Shown one piece after another: positions 33,962-42,272 of a DNA stretch of 64,000 bases (the stretch's first letter is position 1; each line of letters opens with the position of its first letter). Made by a program: the position numbers and the translations under genes. The stretch covers positions 141,854 to 205,853 of the forward strand of contig CABJAM010000006.1 in NCBI GenBank assembly GCA_902363555.1, in the 5' to 3' direction. The notes beneath the pieces are model-generated. The model made no database searches, was not told where the DNA came from, and saw only the letters and a program-made list of their open reading frames with translations. The stretch comes from Lachnospiraceae bacterium. Lineage in GTDB: Bacteria; Bacillota; Clostridia; Lachnospirales; Lachnospiraceae.

Positions 33962-36064
33962 ATGAAAAAGGATATTTATCTGAAAGAGGGAAGCTTACAT
34001 ATCGTCTTGCGCATTCTTGAAAATGGTGACGTGCTGCTTTTGCACTGCGGCATGGAGCCCTTTGACGAGACGGATATACCGTTCCATACCCTGCGCTGGT
34101 ACCGCCTTGTGGAGGTACAGGCCATAGGAGAGGATCAAAACGACCATCACGGAAATAAGCATACCGGGTGTCAACCGGGCCAGGCGCTGCGCTATGAGTC
34201 TCATTCCCAGGAGCCCACGCCCACAGGAAGTGTGCTGCGGGTGGCGCTCAGGGCGGAAAAACTGAGGGTTGTATGTGTTATGGAATTTTTCCATGAGGTC
34301 TGTGCTCTGCGGTCTCATACGGAGGTGTCGTGTCTGGGGGAGACGGAGCTTTGCCTTACCTATGTGTCCTCCTTTGCGCTGACGGGCCTGTCCAAAGGCG
34401 CCGAAGACCCTGCCCGGGGATGTCTGCTGAGCTGGGCATATAATAGCTGGTGCAGTGAACTTCAGTGGCGTCGGGCCAGCCTGGAGGAATTGGGGCTTTC
34501 GCCTATTTCTTCCATGGAAACCCTCCGGCGTCAGGAGCAGTATCAGAATTTTTCACTGCAGGCGGCCAGCTTTTGCGGCCGGGGTACCTGGCCTACCAGC
34601 GAATATCTGCCCATGGGGGCCTTTGAGGATACCAGACGTGGCCGGGCTCTTGTCTGGCAGGTTGAGGCGGGCGGACCATGGCAGTGGGAGGTTTCTACCA
34701 TCGGTGGAGAGTATTATGTACAGGCGGCCGGAGCGGATGATGAGCGCCATCACTGGCGTATGGCTCTTTCTCCGGGAAGCTGCTACAAAACGCCGGAGGT
34801 GGCCGTTGCCTTTGGAAGGAACCGTGAGGAAGCCTTTAAAGGGCTGACCCGTTATCGGCGCCATATACGAAGACCATGCCGGGATAATCAGGAATTGCCG
34901 GTTATTTTTAATGATTATATGGCGCTGCTGGGCGACCCCACGGAGGATAAGCTGCTGCCTCTGATCGATGCGGCGTCGGAGGCTGGGGGAGAATATTTCT
35001 GCGTGGATTCCGGCTGGTATGCCGACGGCAATTGGTGGGATAGTGTAGGCATGTGGCAGCCGGAACCCCGTCGGTTTCCCAGAGGTCTTCCCTATGTGAT
35101 GGCGTATATTCGACAAAAAGGCATGATTCCGGGCCTGTGGCTGGAGCTGGAGGTCATGGGCGTAAACTGTCCACTTGCGGCCCGGTGGCCGGAGGAATGC
35201 TTTTTCCTTCGGGGCGGCAAACGAGTTATTGATCATGGCCGCTACCAGTTGGATTTCCGTCATCCATTAGTGATCGCACACGCTGATGAGGTGGTAGACC
35301 GTCTGGCAGGGGCGTATGGCGTGGGCTATATCAAGATGGACTATAACATCAACGGAGGCTACGGAACGGAATATGACGCGCCCAGCGCAGGCGCAGGGCT
35401 GGAGGCACACAAGGCGGCGTATTTTGCCTGGCTGTCTCGCGTGCAGGAGCGATGGCCCCAGTTGGTGATCGAGAACTGTGCCAGCGGCGGCATGCGGATG
35501 GAATATGGCTTTTTATCCCGGCTGTCCATACAGTCTTTGTCCGACCAGGATGAGGCGGTGAAGCTGGCGCCCATTGCGGCGGCAGCGCCCACCGCGGTAA
35601 CGCCGGAGCAGGCGGCCTGCTGGTCCCTGCCTCAGGTTGGAGAAAATGCGGAACAGATGATTTTATCCATGGCGAACACACTTCTACTTCGGATTCACCA
35701 GAGCGGGGCGCTGGACCAGTTGTCCGGGGAGCAGCTGGCGCTGCTTAAGGAGGCTGTCGCCCTATATAAAACCTATCGAAAGGAACTTCCCCGGGGGATC
35801 CCCTTCTGGCCCCTGGGCCTGCCCGGCCCTCACAGCAAGGTGCTGTGCCTGGGCATGGACCTGGGTGGCAGATCACTGCTTGCGGTATGGAGGATCCAGG
35901 AAGGGGAAATGCCCTGCCGGATCCTTCTGCCGCGCAGATTCAGGGAAGTAAGGCAGTTCTATCCTGCGGGCTACCATTGTCCGGTAAGACTATTGGAGAA
36001 GGGGAGCATTTTAGAGGCGGAGCTGCCTGAGGCTCCATCCGCCCGGCTGTATGAGATGAAGTGA
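33962..36064 (+). CDS. GH36-family glycosidase (alpha-galactosidase-like)
   Basis: A 700-residue clan GH-D enzyme. The barrel carries VDSGWYADGNWWDSVGMW, the nucleophile at about Asp460 in YIKMDYN, the GH36 signature ENCASGGMRMEYG, and the acid/base at about Asp528 in SLSDQD. Typical members are alpha-galactosidases; some act on alpha-N-acetylgalactosaminides or raffinose-family sugars. It is rather divergent and lacks a signal peptide. Start 33962 lies 8 bp after the permease stop, with AAAGGG upstream; a longer frame beginning inside the permease gene is not supported. Confidence 0.85.
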   Translation: MKKDIYLKEGSLHIVLRILENGDVLLLHCGMEPFDETDIPFHTLRWYRLVEVQAIGEDQNDHHGNKHTGCQPGQALRYESHSQEPTPTGSVLRVALRAEKLRVVCVMEFFHEVCALRSHTEVSCLGETELCLTYVSSFALTGLSKGAEDPARGCLLSWAYNSWCSELQWRRASLEELGLSPISSMETLRRQEQYQNFSLQAASFCGRGTWPTSEYLPMGAFEDTRRGRALVWQVEAGGPWQWEVSTIGGEYYVQAAGADDERHHWRMALSPGSCYKTPEVAVAFGRNREEAFKGLTRYRRHIRRPCRDNQELPVIFNDYMALLGDPTEDKLLPLIDAASEAGGEYFCVDSGWYADGNWWDSVGMWQPEPRRFPRGLPYVMAYIRQKGMIPGLWLELEVMGVNCPLAARWPEECFFLRGGKRVIDHGRYQLDFRHPLVIAHADEVVDRLAGAYGVGYIKMDYNINGGYGTEYDAPSAGAGLEAHKAAYFAWLSRVQERWPQLVIENCASGGMRMEYGFLSRLSIQSLSDQDEAVKLAPIAAAAPTAVTPEQAACWSLPQVGENAEQMILSMANTLLLRIHQSGALDQLSGEQLALLKEAVALYKTYRKELPRGIPFWPLGLPGPHSKVLCLGMDLGGRSLLAVWRIQEGEMPCRILLPRRFREVRQFYPAGYHCPVRLLEKGSILEAELPEAPSARLYEMK

Positions 36065-36119
36065 AACGCCGGGGCCTGAAATGATTTTCAATGAGATAAA
36101 ATTAGATGGGAAGATTTTA

Positions 36120-37025
36120 ATGACTGGAAAAATAAAAAGAGAATATGGTTACGCCATAGCGGCGGTGCTGGCTTGGGGCACAGCGGCACCCGTCCTGAAG
36201 GCGGCTATGGAAAATACAGCGGAGGAATTTCTGCTATTTGCAAGCGCAGGACTGTCCTTCATCTTCCTGCTGATACTGAACCTGCTCAACAAAAAAAAGC
36301 TTCGGGCGAAGAACTACCGGGGCAGGGATTATGTGGCCATGGGCCTGCTGGGATTTGTGGGCCTTGCCCTGTATACTTACCTGTATTATGCGGGGATCGC
36401 CCGGCTGCCGGCGGCGGAGGCCTGTACCATCAACTATCTCTGGCCTATGATGATCGTCATTTTTTCTATTCCTGTTTTGAAGGAAAAACTGACGGGCAGG
36501 AAAGTGGCTGGGATACTGGCCTCCTTTGTGGGCATTGTGCTGATCGCAACGCAGGGGCAGCTTTGGAACCTCTCGCGGCTGGATTTTTCGGGCGTATTGT
36601 TATGTCTGGGAGCGGCTGTCTGTTATGGGATATTTTGTGTGCTGCTGAAAAAATACGCCTATGACGAGACGCTGCTCCTTTGTATCGCCTATTTTGTCAC
36701 CATGATATTTTCTGGCATTTTATGCTGGAAGAACGGAAGCTTTACGTCGATCGGCCCGGTGGAGGCTGCCGGGATCTTCTGGAATGGCGTGGTGGTCAAT
36801 GCCGTGGCGTATCTGCTGTGGGCGAAAGGGCTCAATCAGGGGGATACGGCGAAAATCTCCAATATCGCGTATTTTACCCCCTTTTTGTCAGTGGCGTTTA
36901 GTAAGCTTATTTTAAATGAAAATATAACTGCCTGGTCCTTTTCCGGCCTGGTGCTGATCGTGTCCGGCGTGATCTTTCAGATGATAAGCGTACCAAAAAG
37001 GAACGCCAGACACTTACTGCACTGA
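36120..37025 (+). CDS. EamA/DMT-family transporter
   Basis: A 301-residue protein with ten hydrophobic segments in two EamA repeats; the first contains AAVLAWGTAAPVLKA and the second a YLLWAKGL stretch. EamA proteins export or import small metabolites. The start may be 36120 (GGGAAG upstream) or 36081. It is the last gene of the permease operon and converges on the activase with a 12-bp 3' overlap. An export role for a pathway product is speculative. Confidence 0.8.
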   Translation: MTGKIKREYGYAIAAVLAWGTAAPVLKAAMENTAEEFLLFASAGLSFIFLLILNLLNKKKLRAKNYRGRDYVAMGLLGFVGLALYTYLYYAGIARLPAAEACTINYLWPMMIVIFSIPVLKEKLTGRKVAGILASFVGIVLIATQGQLWNLSRLDFSGVLLCLGAAVCYGIFCVLLKKYAYDETLLLCIAYFVTMIFSGILCWKNGSFTSIGPVEAAGIFWNGVVVNAVAYLLWAKGLNQGDTAKISNIAYFTPFLSVAFSKLILNENITAWSFSGLVLIVSGVIFQMISVPKRNARHLLH

Positions 37026-37901
37026 CAAAAAGGCATTTAAGAGAGCCTGCCAGTGCTCCTTCTGCCGTGGCGTGGCAGAGGGGAGATCCTTCAGACTGTA
37101 AGACAGGCCAAGCTGCTCCCATTTGGCAGCGCCGATGGCGTGATAAGGCATGATCTCCACCGCCTGAATACAGGGGTGATCGCGCTTTAACTGAGCCGCA
37201 TGCTCAAAATGGGCGGGGGTGTCATTGATTCCGGGAATGATTGGGAGCCGCAGGATGACCGCAGCATTTTGCTGCGCAAGGGTGGCCAGCGTATGCTGCC
37301 AGAGAGCTCCAGAGGCGTGGGTATGTTGATAGAGTTCCTTTGCGCCGGTAATTTTGTAGTCCAGCAGGAAAAGATCTACCAGAGAAATCAGCTTTGTAAG
37401 AAGTGCTTCTGGGATGTAACCGTTGGTCTCCAGGCAGGTATGGATGGATTCTTTTTTGGCCAGACCCAAAAGCTCCAGCAGAAATTCCGGCTGAGTGGTT
37501 GGTTCTCCGCCGGAGATGGTGAGACCTCCACCGCTGGTCTCATAGAAGGAACGGTCCCGCTTTATAACGTCCATCACCTGGGCTGCGCTCATTTCCTGAC
37601 CGATCAGCTTTAGAGCCTGGTTCGGGCAGCGCTCGGCACAGAGGCCGCAGGCGGTGCAGTCTGAATAATGCACCTGATGGACACCTTCCTTAAAGGTGTG
37701 GACATGGTGTGGGCAGACTGCTGCACAGGCCCTGCAGCCGGTGCAGCGATGAGAAAAATATTGCAGCTGAGGTCCGGGCAGGAAGGACTCCGGATTATGG
37801 CACCAGGCGCAGCGCAGCTGGCAGCCCTTAAAAAATATGGTGGTGCGTATGCCTGGTCCGTCGTGGTAGGAACAGCGTTGTATGTCAAAAATGATACCCA
37901 T
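37014..37901 (-). CDS. Glycyl radical enzyme activase (radical SAM)
   Basis: A 295-residue protein. The radical-SAM C-x3-C-x2-C cluster is Cys27, Cys31, Cys34; it is followed by two ferredoxin-type [4Fe-4S] motifs at Cys53/56/59/63 and Cys82/85/88/92. This is the eliminase-type activase architecture rather than the short PflA type. The SGGEP motif is present near residue 140. It would install the glycyl radical on the enzyme encoded divergently at 38.0-40.2 kb. It has its own promoter with a perfect palindromic operator, so its production appears tied to the sugar regulon. Confidence 0.93.
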   Translation of the reverse strand: MGIIFDIQRCSYHDGPGIRTTIFFKGCQLRCAWCHNPESFLPGPQLQYFSHRCTGCRACAAVCPHHVHTFKEGVHQVHYSDCTACGLCAERCPNQALKLIGQEMSAAQVMDVIKRDRSFYETSGGGLTISGGEPTTQPEFLLELLGLAKKESIHTCLETNGYIPEALLTKLISLVDLFLLDYKITGAKELYQHTHASGALWQHTLATLAQQNAAVILRLPIIPGINDTPAHFEHAAQLKRDHPCIQAVEIMPYHAIGAAKWEQLGLSYSLKDLPSATPRQKEHWQALLNAFLSVQ

Positions 37902-37916
37902 GATCGTCCTCCAATC

Positions 37917-37930
37917 GTAAACGTTTACTC
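37917..37930. promoter_or_regulatory. LacI-type operator (activase promoter)
   Basis: GTAAACGTTTAC (37917-37928) is a perfect 12-bp palindrome, extended to GTAAACGTTTACTC. It is 2 bp downstream of the minus-strand -10 box of the activase gene and 110 bp upstream of the divergent glycyl radical enzyme gene. Confidence 0.78.
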
Positions 37931-37932
37931 AT

Positions 37933-37960
37933 ATTATAACCGCTGTCCGCCGCTTGTCAA
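37933..37960 (-). promoter_or_regulatory. Activase promoter
   Basis: On the minus strand, TTGACA (37955-37960), 16 bp, TATAAT (37933-37938): consensus hexamers. I could not find an equally good promoter for the divergent gene. Confidence 0.85.
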
Positions 37961-38037
37961 CCACAGGATCATCTCCCTGATACAGGGCTGTTAAACCATA
38001 AACCCTGGAAGGATACATAGAAAGGAAAGGAACGTAT

Positions 38038-40239
38038 ATGACTTTTTATGAATATATTACAGAATTAACGAAAACCTACCGGGCGTATGAAAAAATGAGT
38101 CCGGCTCTGCGGGAGGCAGCCTGCATTGAAGTCCAGAGCCGGTATGAATTTTTGCCGCTGGATAAGGAGGAGCTGTTGGCCGGTCGGAAACGGATACTGC
38201 CGGTAGGTTTTTCCAACGAACCTCTGCTTGGAAGAAGTGTGGGGTGGTTTTATGACGAGGAGCGGTTTTTACAGGCCCTGGAGGCGGAGTCGGCCACGGA
38301 GGAACAGTTTTTGGAGGGAAAGGCGCTGCTGGATTTCTGGAAAACTCAGGAGACCCGAAGCAATTTGAGAGCTTCCTACCCGGAGGATATCAAAAATGCC
38401 ATGCCCTATGATATTTACTGGGAGCATTCCCAGGTGGCGTTTCCACTGTATCGCGTGGTGGGGGCGTATATCGATTATGACAAGCTGCTGCGGCTTGGTC
38501 TTGACGGTATGCGGGCCATGGTCAGTAAGTATAAGGCGCAGGCACAAAAACGCGGGGAGGACGTTTGTTTATATGATGCGTGTTATCGTGCGCTGGACGC
38601 GCTCAGCGGTGTTTGTCAAAGCTATGCCCGGAATGCCAGGGCACAGAAGCGGGAGTCGCTGGCGAAGGCTCTGGAAAATATTGCGTCGAAAGCTCCGGAG
38701 ACTTTTTTTGAGGCGGTGCAGCTTAGCTGGCTGTACAGTCTGATCAGCGGCGTGCTCAATTATGGCAGAGTCGATAACTATCTGGGGGATTATCTGGAAC
38801 GCGATCTTAAAGCAGGGATACTTACGCAAAAGGAAGCGCTTGATATTTTCTGCTCCTGGTGGCGGCTCATTGACGCGAGAAAAACAGTGTTCCACGGTAG
38901 AATCATCATAGGCGGCAGGGGGCGTCATAATGAGGCAAACGCGGACCGCTGTGCTCTTTTGGCTATGGAGGCCTCAAGAATCGTTGCGGAGGCGGAGCCG
39001 CAGTTATCTCTGCGGTTTTACGAGGGGCAGAACCCGGCACTTATGGAGAAGGCTCTGGCAGTTATAGGTGAGGGAAAGATATACCCTATGCTGTACAATG
39101 ACGATGTGAACATTCCGTCGGTGATGAATGCCTTTGGTGTCTGCCGGGAAGATGCTGAGGACTACGTTTTTTTCGGATGCGGAGAATATGTACTGAATAA
39201 AAAGAGCCTGGGCTCCCCCAATGGGATCATTAATCTGCTGAAGGCGCTGGAGATCACAATGACAGGGGGCTTTGACCTGCGTGACCGAAAGCGCATGGGG
39301 CTAAACCTTGGAAAGCTTACGGATTTTGATACCTTTGAGGATTTTTACGGGGCCTACAAAAAACAACTGGATCATTATTTCTACGTGCTGGCTCGTCAGC
39401 AGCAGATGGAGTACGATTACTGTGCCGGGGTGGGGGCATTTCTCTTTATCACCATGCTTATGGATGACTGTCTGGAGCGGAATAAGAGCCTTTGCGGCGG
39501 TGGGGTCCGCTACCTGGGCGGAACTTTGGAGACTTATGGAAATATTAACACAGCCAATAGCCTCTACGCCATCAAGGATGTGATCTACGACCGGGGGCTG
39601 ATATCCAGGGAGCGGCTGCTTGATGCAGTGGCGGCGGATTTTGTGGGATTTGAGGAGGTGCGCAGCCTGCTGTTATCTGCGGAAAAATATGGAAATGATC
39701 TGGATGGGGTGGACGGACTGGCAAAGGATCTGCACGAGTATATATGTAACCGGGTAAGAGATCTCAGGCGTATTACAAATATGCACTCCTATATGGTGGT
39801 CATTATTAATAATGAAGCGAATACGGTGCTGGGCCGGTTCACCTGGGCCTCTGCCGATGGAAGAAGAGCGGGAGAGCCTATGGCCAATGCCAACAACCCG
39901 GCGGGGGGAACGGATACAAGCGGCGCCACGGCCATGCTTAATTCTTTAGTGAAGCTCCGGACGGATATTCATGCAGGTGCTGTCCAGAATATGACCTTTT
40001 CTCGGGAACTGTTTACAGAGAAGCTTCCGGTTCTGAAAGCATTGCTCACGGCTTATTTTAAGAACGGCGGCCAGCAGGCCATGATCAATGTTCTGGACCC
40101 GGGTACACTTCAGGACGCCATCATACACCCGGAGAAGTACGGTAATCTTATGGTGCGCGTCGGAGGGTTTTCTGCAAGATTTGTCACCCTGTCTCCGGAT
40201 GTGCAGCGTGAGATTGCTTCCAGAACGCTGCACGCGTAG
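38038..40239 (+). CDS. Glycyl radical enzyme of unknown substrate
   Basis: A 733-residue, full-length protein. The thiyl cysteine is Cys381 in F-F-G-C-G-E-Y, with Glu383 at +2; the glycyl radical loop is RVGGFSARF with Gly710. The single Cys plus C-x-E pattern excludes a pyruvate formate-lyase and points to the eliminase/decarboxylase side, but GCGEY differs from the GCVEP of glycerol and propanediol dehydratases. It is shorter than CutC or HypD. The gene is divergent from its activase. A CCCTG-ATA-CAGGG hairpin (37975-37987) sits in its upstream region. AAAGGAAAGG precedes the ATG. Its substrate may be a product of the sugar locus. Confidence 0.93.
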   Translation: MTFYEYITELTKTYRAYEKMSPALREAACIEVQSRYEFLPLDKEELLAGRKRILPVGFSNEPLLGRSVGWFYDEERFLQALEAESATEEQFLEGKALLDFWKTQETRSNLRASYPEDIKNAMPYDIYWEHSQVAFPLYRVVGAYIDYDKLLRLGLDGMRAMVSKYKAQAQKRGEDVCLYDACYRALDALSGVCQSYARNARAQKRESLAKALENIASKAPETFFEAVQLSWLYSLISGVLNYGRVDNYLGDYLERDLKAGILTQKEALDIFCSWWRLIDARKTVFHGRIIIGGRGRHNEANADRCALLAMEASRIVAEAEPQLSLRFYEGQNPALMEKALAVIGEGKIYPMLYNDDVNIPSVMNAFGVCREDAEDYVFFGCGEYVLNKKSLGSPNGIINLLKALEITMTGGFDLRDRKRMGLNLGKLTDFDTFEDFYGAYKKQLDHYFYVLARQQQMEYDYCAGVGAFLFITMLMDDCLERNKSLCGGGVRYLGGTLETYGNINTANSLYAIKDVIYDRGLISRERLLDAVAADFVGFEEVRSLLLSAEKYGNDLDGVDGLAKDLHEYICNRVRDLRRITNMHSYMVVIINNEANTVLGRFTWASADGRRAGEPMANANNPAGGTDTSGATAMLNSLVKLRTDIHAGAVQNMTFSRELFTEKLPVLKALLTAYFKNGGQQAMINVLDPGTLQDAIIHPEKYGNLMVRVGGFSARFVTLSPDVQREIASRTLHA

Positions 40240-40275
40240 CACTTGTATATTCAGATCTGCAGGCTGTGAATCACA

Positions 40276-40320
40276 TGAATAGAACCAGGCGCCTCAAAGA
40301 AAGGCGCCTGGTTCTATTCA
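40276..40320. terminator. Bidirectional terminator hairpin
   Basis: An 18-bp perfect stem (TGAATAGAACCAGGCGCC and its complement) with a 9-nt loop, between the convergent glycyl radical enzyme and sensor kinase genes. The last codons and stop of the kinase gene are inside the stem. No long T-run. Confidence 0.75.
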
Positions 40321-42242
40321 TGGATGGGGATAGCCAGAGTTATAGCGAAAAATCCGCCGTTATTTTCAATGTTCATCATCCCGTTATACTTTTTGGTGAT
40401 CTGATGGACGATATCCAGGCCATAGCCATGATCCATAGGGCCCTGAGTATTTGATGTATCTTCCTGGGAGGAATTTTGTGTTGGGTTTTTGCAGTAAAAA
40501 TAAAAATAATGGTTTTTCGTAAACATTTTGATTTCCAGTGTCCGGTCCGGCAAAGCCGTCGGGCGTACGCCGTCCACGGCATTGTCCAGGATGTTTAAAA
40601 GAAGACTGCACAGCTCCGGGTCCGATAGTGGCAGGTGGGCAGGCACCTCACCGGCCTGAAAATCCGTGCGTATGTTTTCTTTTTCAAACAGTGTCATTTT
40701 GCTGTTGAAAATTGTATTTATCATATAATTGGCCGTGTTGGCGATGGTTTTGATCTGCTGTGCTTCATCCATTAAATTTCCGATATAGGAAAGTGCCTGC
40801 GGTGTATCATCATTTTTTAAAAACGCGTAGATCATGGAATAATGCTTTTTTATATCGTGCTTTATCCGCGCCACATCATGCATGTATCGCTGTAAATTTT
40901 CATAGCTGTCCATGGCCATACGGTTTTTCATCTCCAGAAGCTGTATGGTCGTCTTCTGGTTGATCAGCTTGACAATATAGTCGTACAGGACGAGCAGCGT
41001 TGAGGATACGAGAAAAAATATTCTTAATACAGCCGTCAGTTGGATGCAGATCGTAAGGAAATGGAGATTGGACAGGATAAACTTAAGGTTGTCATATGCG
41101 GTGGACCTTTGCAGTATAATAAAGATCAGCCACAGCAGTATAAAAAACGGCAGCAAGACCAGAAACCTGCTCATGTTCCGGTAAAATTTCGTTCCCGATC
41201 TGCGTTCCATAAAAATCATCAGCATACAAAGCAGCAGTGCGAATAAATTGCAGTATGCGCCGGCATAATAAAAGTCTGTGTTTGGAACTGTAACAAAACC
41301 GGATATGTAAGATATGAGGACGGCGGCGATCTGCAGGACAATTATGGGAAACATGGCCCGCCGGCAGCTTCGATTCTGCATCCGGGTCCGGAGAAACAGG
41401 AGAATGAAGGTGACACTGCCGTATCGCAGGAGGGCATGGGCATGATCGAGCGGCCCGAGTGTATAATATATGGAAGCTTTTGATATAAGCAGCTGATTAA
41501 ACATCCAGACAGAAGCGTACAGCGTCAGGAACAGGACGCCGAAGTCCGGCTGTCTGGCGTATGTCTGATACAAATAAACGGCGAGCAGGATCAGTGTGAT
41601 AAAGGCCAGGATTAGAATGGGGATCATGTCCTTTGTGGTGGCGGCAATCCACTGGCTGGCCTGTCCGGATTCCGTGTACATATGGACGGCAGCGGGAAAA
41701 ACCGTGGAATATCCAGGTTTTTCTCCCGATTTGTCACACTGTGCGATCGCCAGAGTTTTTCCATAATAATCCGGTGGTAATGAGATGATCAGGGATGAAG
41801 AACGGGAAACCTCGTAAGAAAGCAGGTCAAGATGTCCAGGACTGTTATCTGCGTCCGGCGCATCCGTATAGATCAGCGCATCATCAAGAAAAATACTTCC
41901 GGGCTTGTCGATTAACGATACGCTCAAAATGGGAGCGTCAAGCTGCTCTGCCATGACTCTGGATGCATAATAGGTCTGACCGGTATAGGACAGACCAGTG
42001 TATTCTCCATTTCCCACGGACTCCAGCGGATTTTTTTGCCCATTCTCATAGGTGTAGACCGACCAGCCCTGTGTATCGTCTAAAGTGATCGTAAGGTCAA
42101 AATTCTGGCCGGCAAGGGGCTTTGTATAGATGTAAATTGTAGAGATTATGCCTGTGATTAAACATGCGGCAAAGGCCAGGGCTGCTAAAAACAGACAGCG
42201 CTTTTTGACACAATGGGTAAGTCTTTGTATATATCGTTTCAT
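40314..42242 (-). CDS. GHKL sensor histidine kinase (AgrC-like)
   Basis: A 642-residue membrane kinase. An N-terminal membrane segment (about 15-38) is followed by an extracellular beta-rich domain (about 45-200), seven or more membrane segments (about 205-425), a coiled linker and a GHKL kinase core. The core has HDIKKHYSMI (phospho-acceptor His), NILDNAVDG (N-box) and GYGLDIV (G-box). This resembles 7TMR-type sensors joined to AgrC-like kinases. No LytTR response regulator is encoded nearby, so it is an orphan. It lies 30 bp downstream of the phosphodiesterase gene on the same strand and probably shares its transcript. Start: ATG behind AGGAGAA. Confidence 0.88.
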   Translation of the reverse strand: MKRYIQRLTHCVKKRCLFLAALAFAACLITGIISTIYIYTKPLAGQNFDLTITLDDTQGWSVYTYENGQKNPLESVGNGEYTGLSYTGQTYYASRVMAEQLDAPILSVSLIDKPGSIFLDDALIYTDAPDADNSPGHLDLLSYEVSRSSSLIISLPPDYYGKTLAIAQCDKSGEKPGYSTVFPAAVHMYTESGQASQWIAATTKDMIPILILAFITLILLAVYLYQTYARQPDFGVLFLTLYASVWMFNQLLISKASIYYTLGPLDHAHALLRYGSVTFILLFLRTRMQNRSCRRAMFPIIVLQIAAVLISYISGFVTVPNTDFYYAGAYCNLFALLLCMLMIFMERRSGTKFYRNMSRFLVLLPFFILLWLIFIILQRSTAYDNLKFILSNLHFLTICIQLTAVLRIFFLVSSTLLVLYDYIVKLINQKTTIQLLEMKNRMAMDSYENLQRYMHDVARIKHDIKKHYSMIYAFLKNDDTPQALSYIGNLMDEAQQIKTIANTANYMINTIFNSKMTLFEKENIRTDFQAGEVPAHLPLSDPELCSLLLNILDNAVDGVRPTALPDRTLEIKMFTKNHYFYFYCKNPTQNSSQEDTSNTQGPMDHGYGLDIVHQITKKYNGMMNIENNGGFFAITLAIPIHE

Positions 42243-42272
42243 GCTCGTTCTCCTGTGTTACATTTTGACGGA

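Noticed and set aside
9423..37930. The repeated GTAAACG-TTTAC palindromes as CcpA cre sites
   Set aside because: They share the central CG, but the outer GAG..CTC bases do not fit the TG..CA ends of cre, and a LacI gene lies in the locus. CcpA remains a fallback, not the preferred reading.
38038..40239. Annotation as pyruvate formate-lyase
   Set aside because: The active site has a single Cys with Glu at +2, not the adjacent Cys-Cys needed by PFL.
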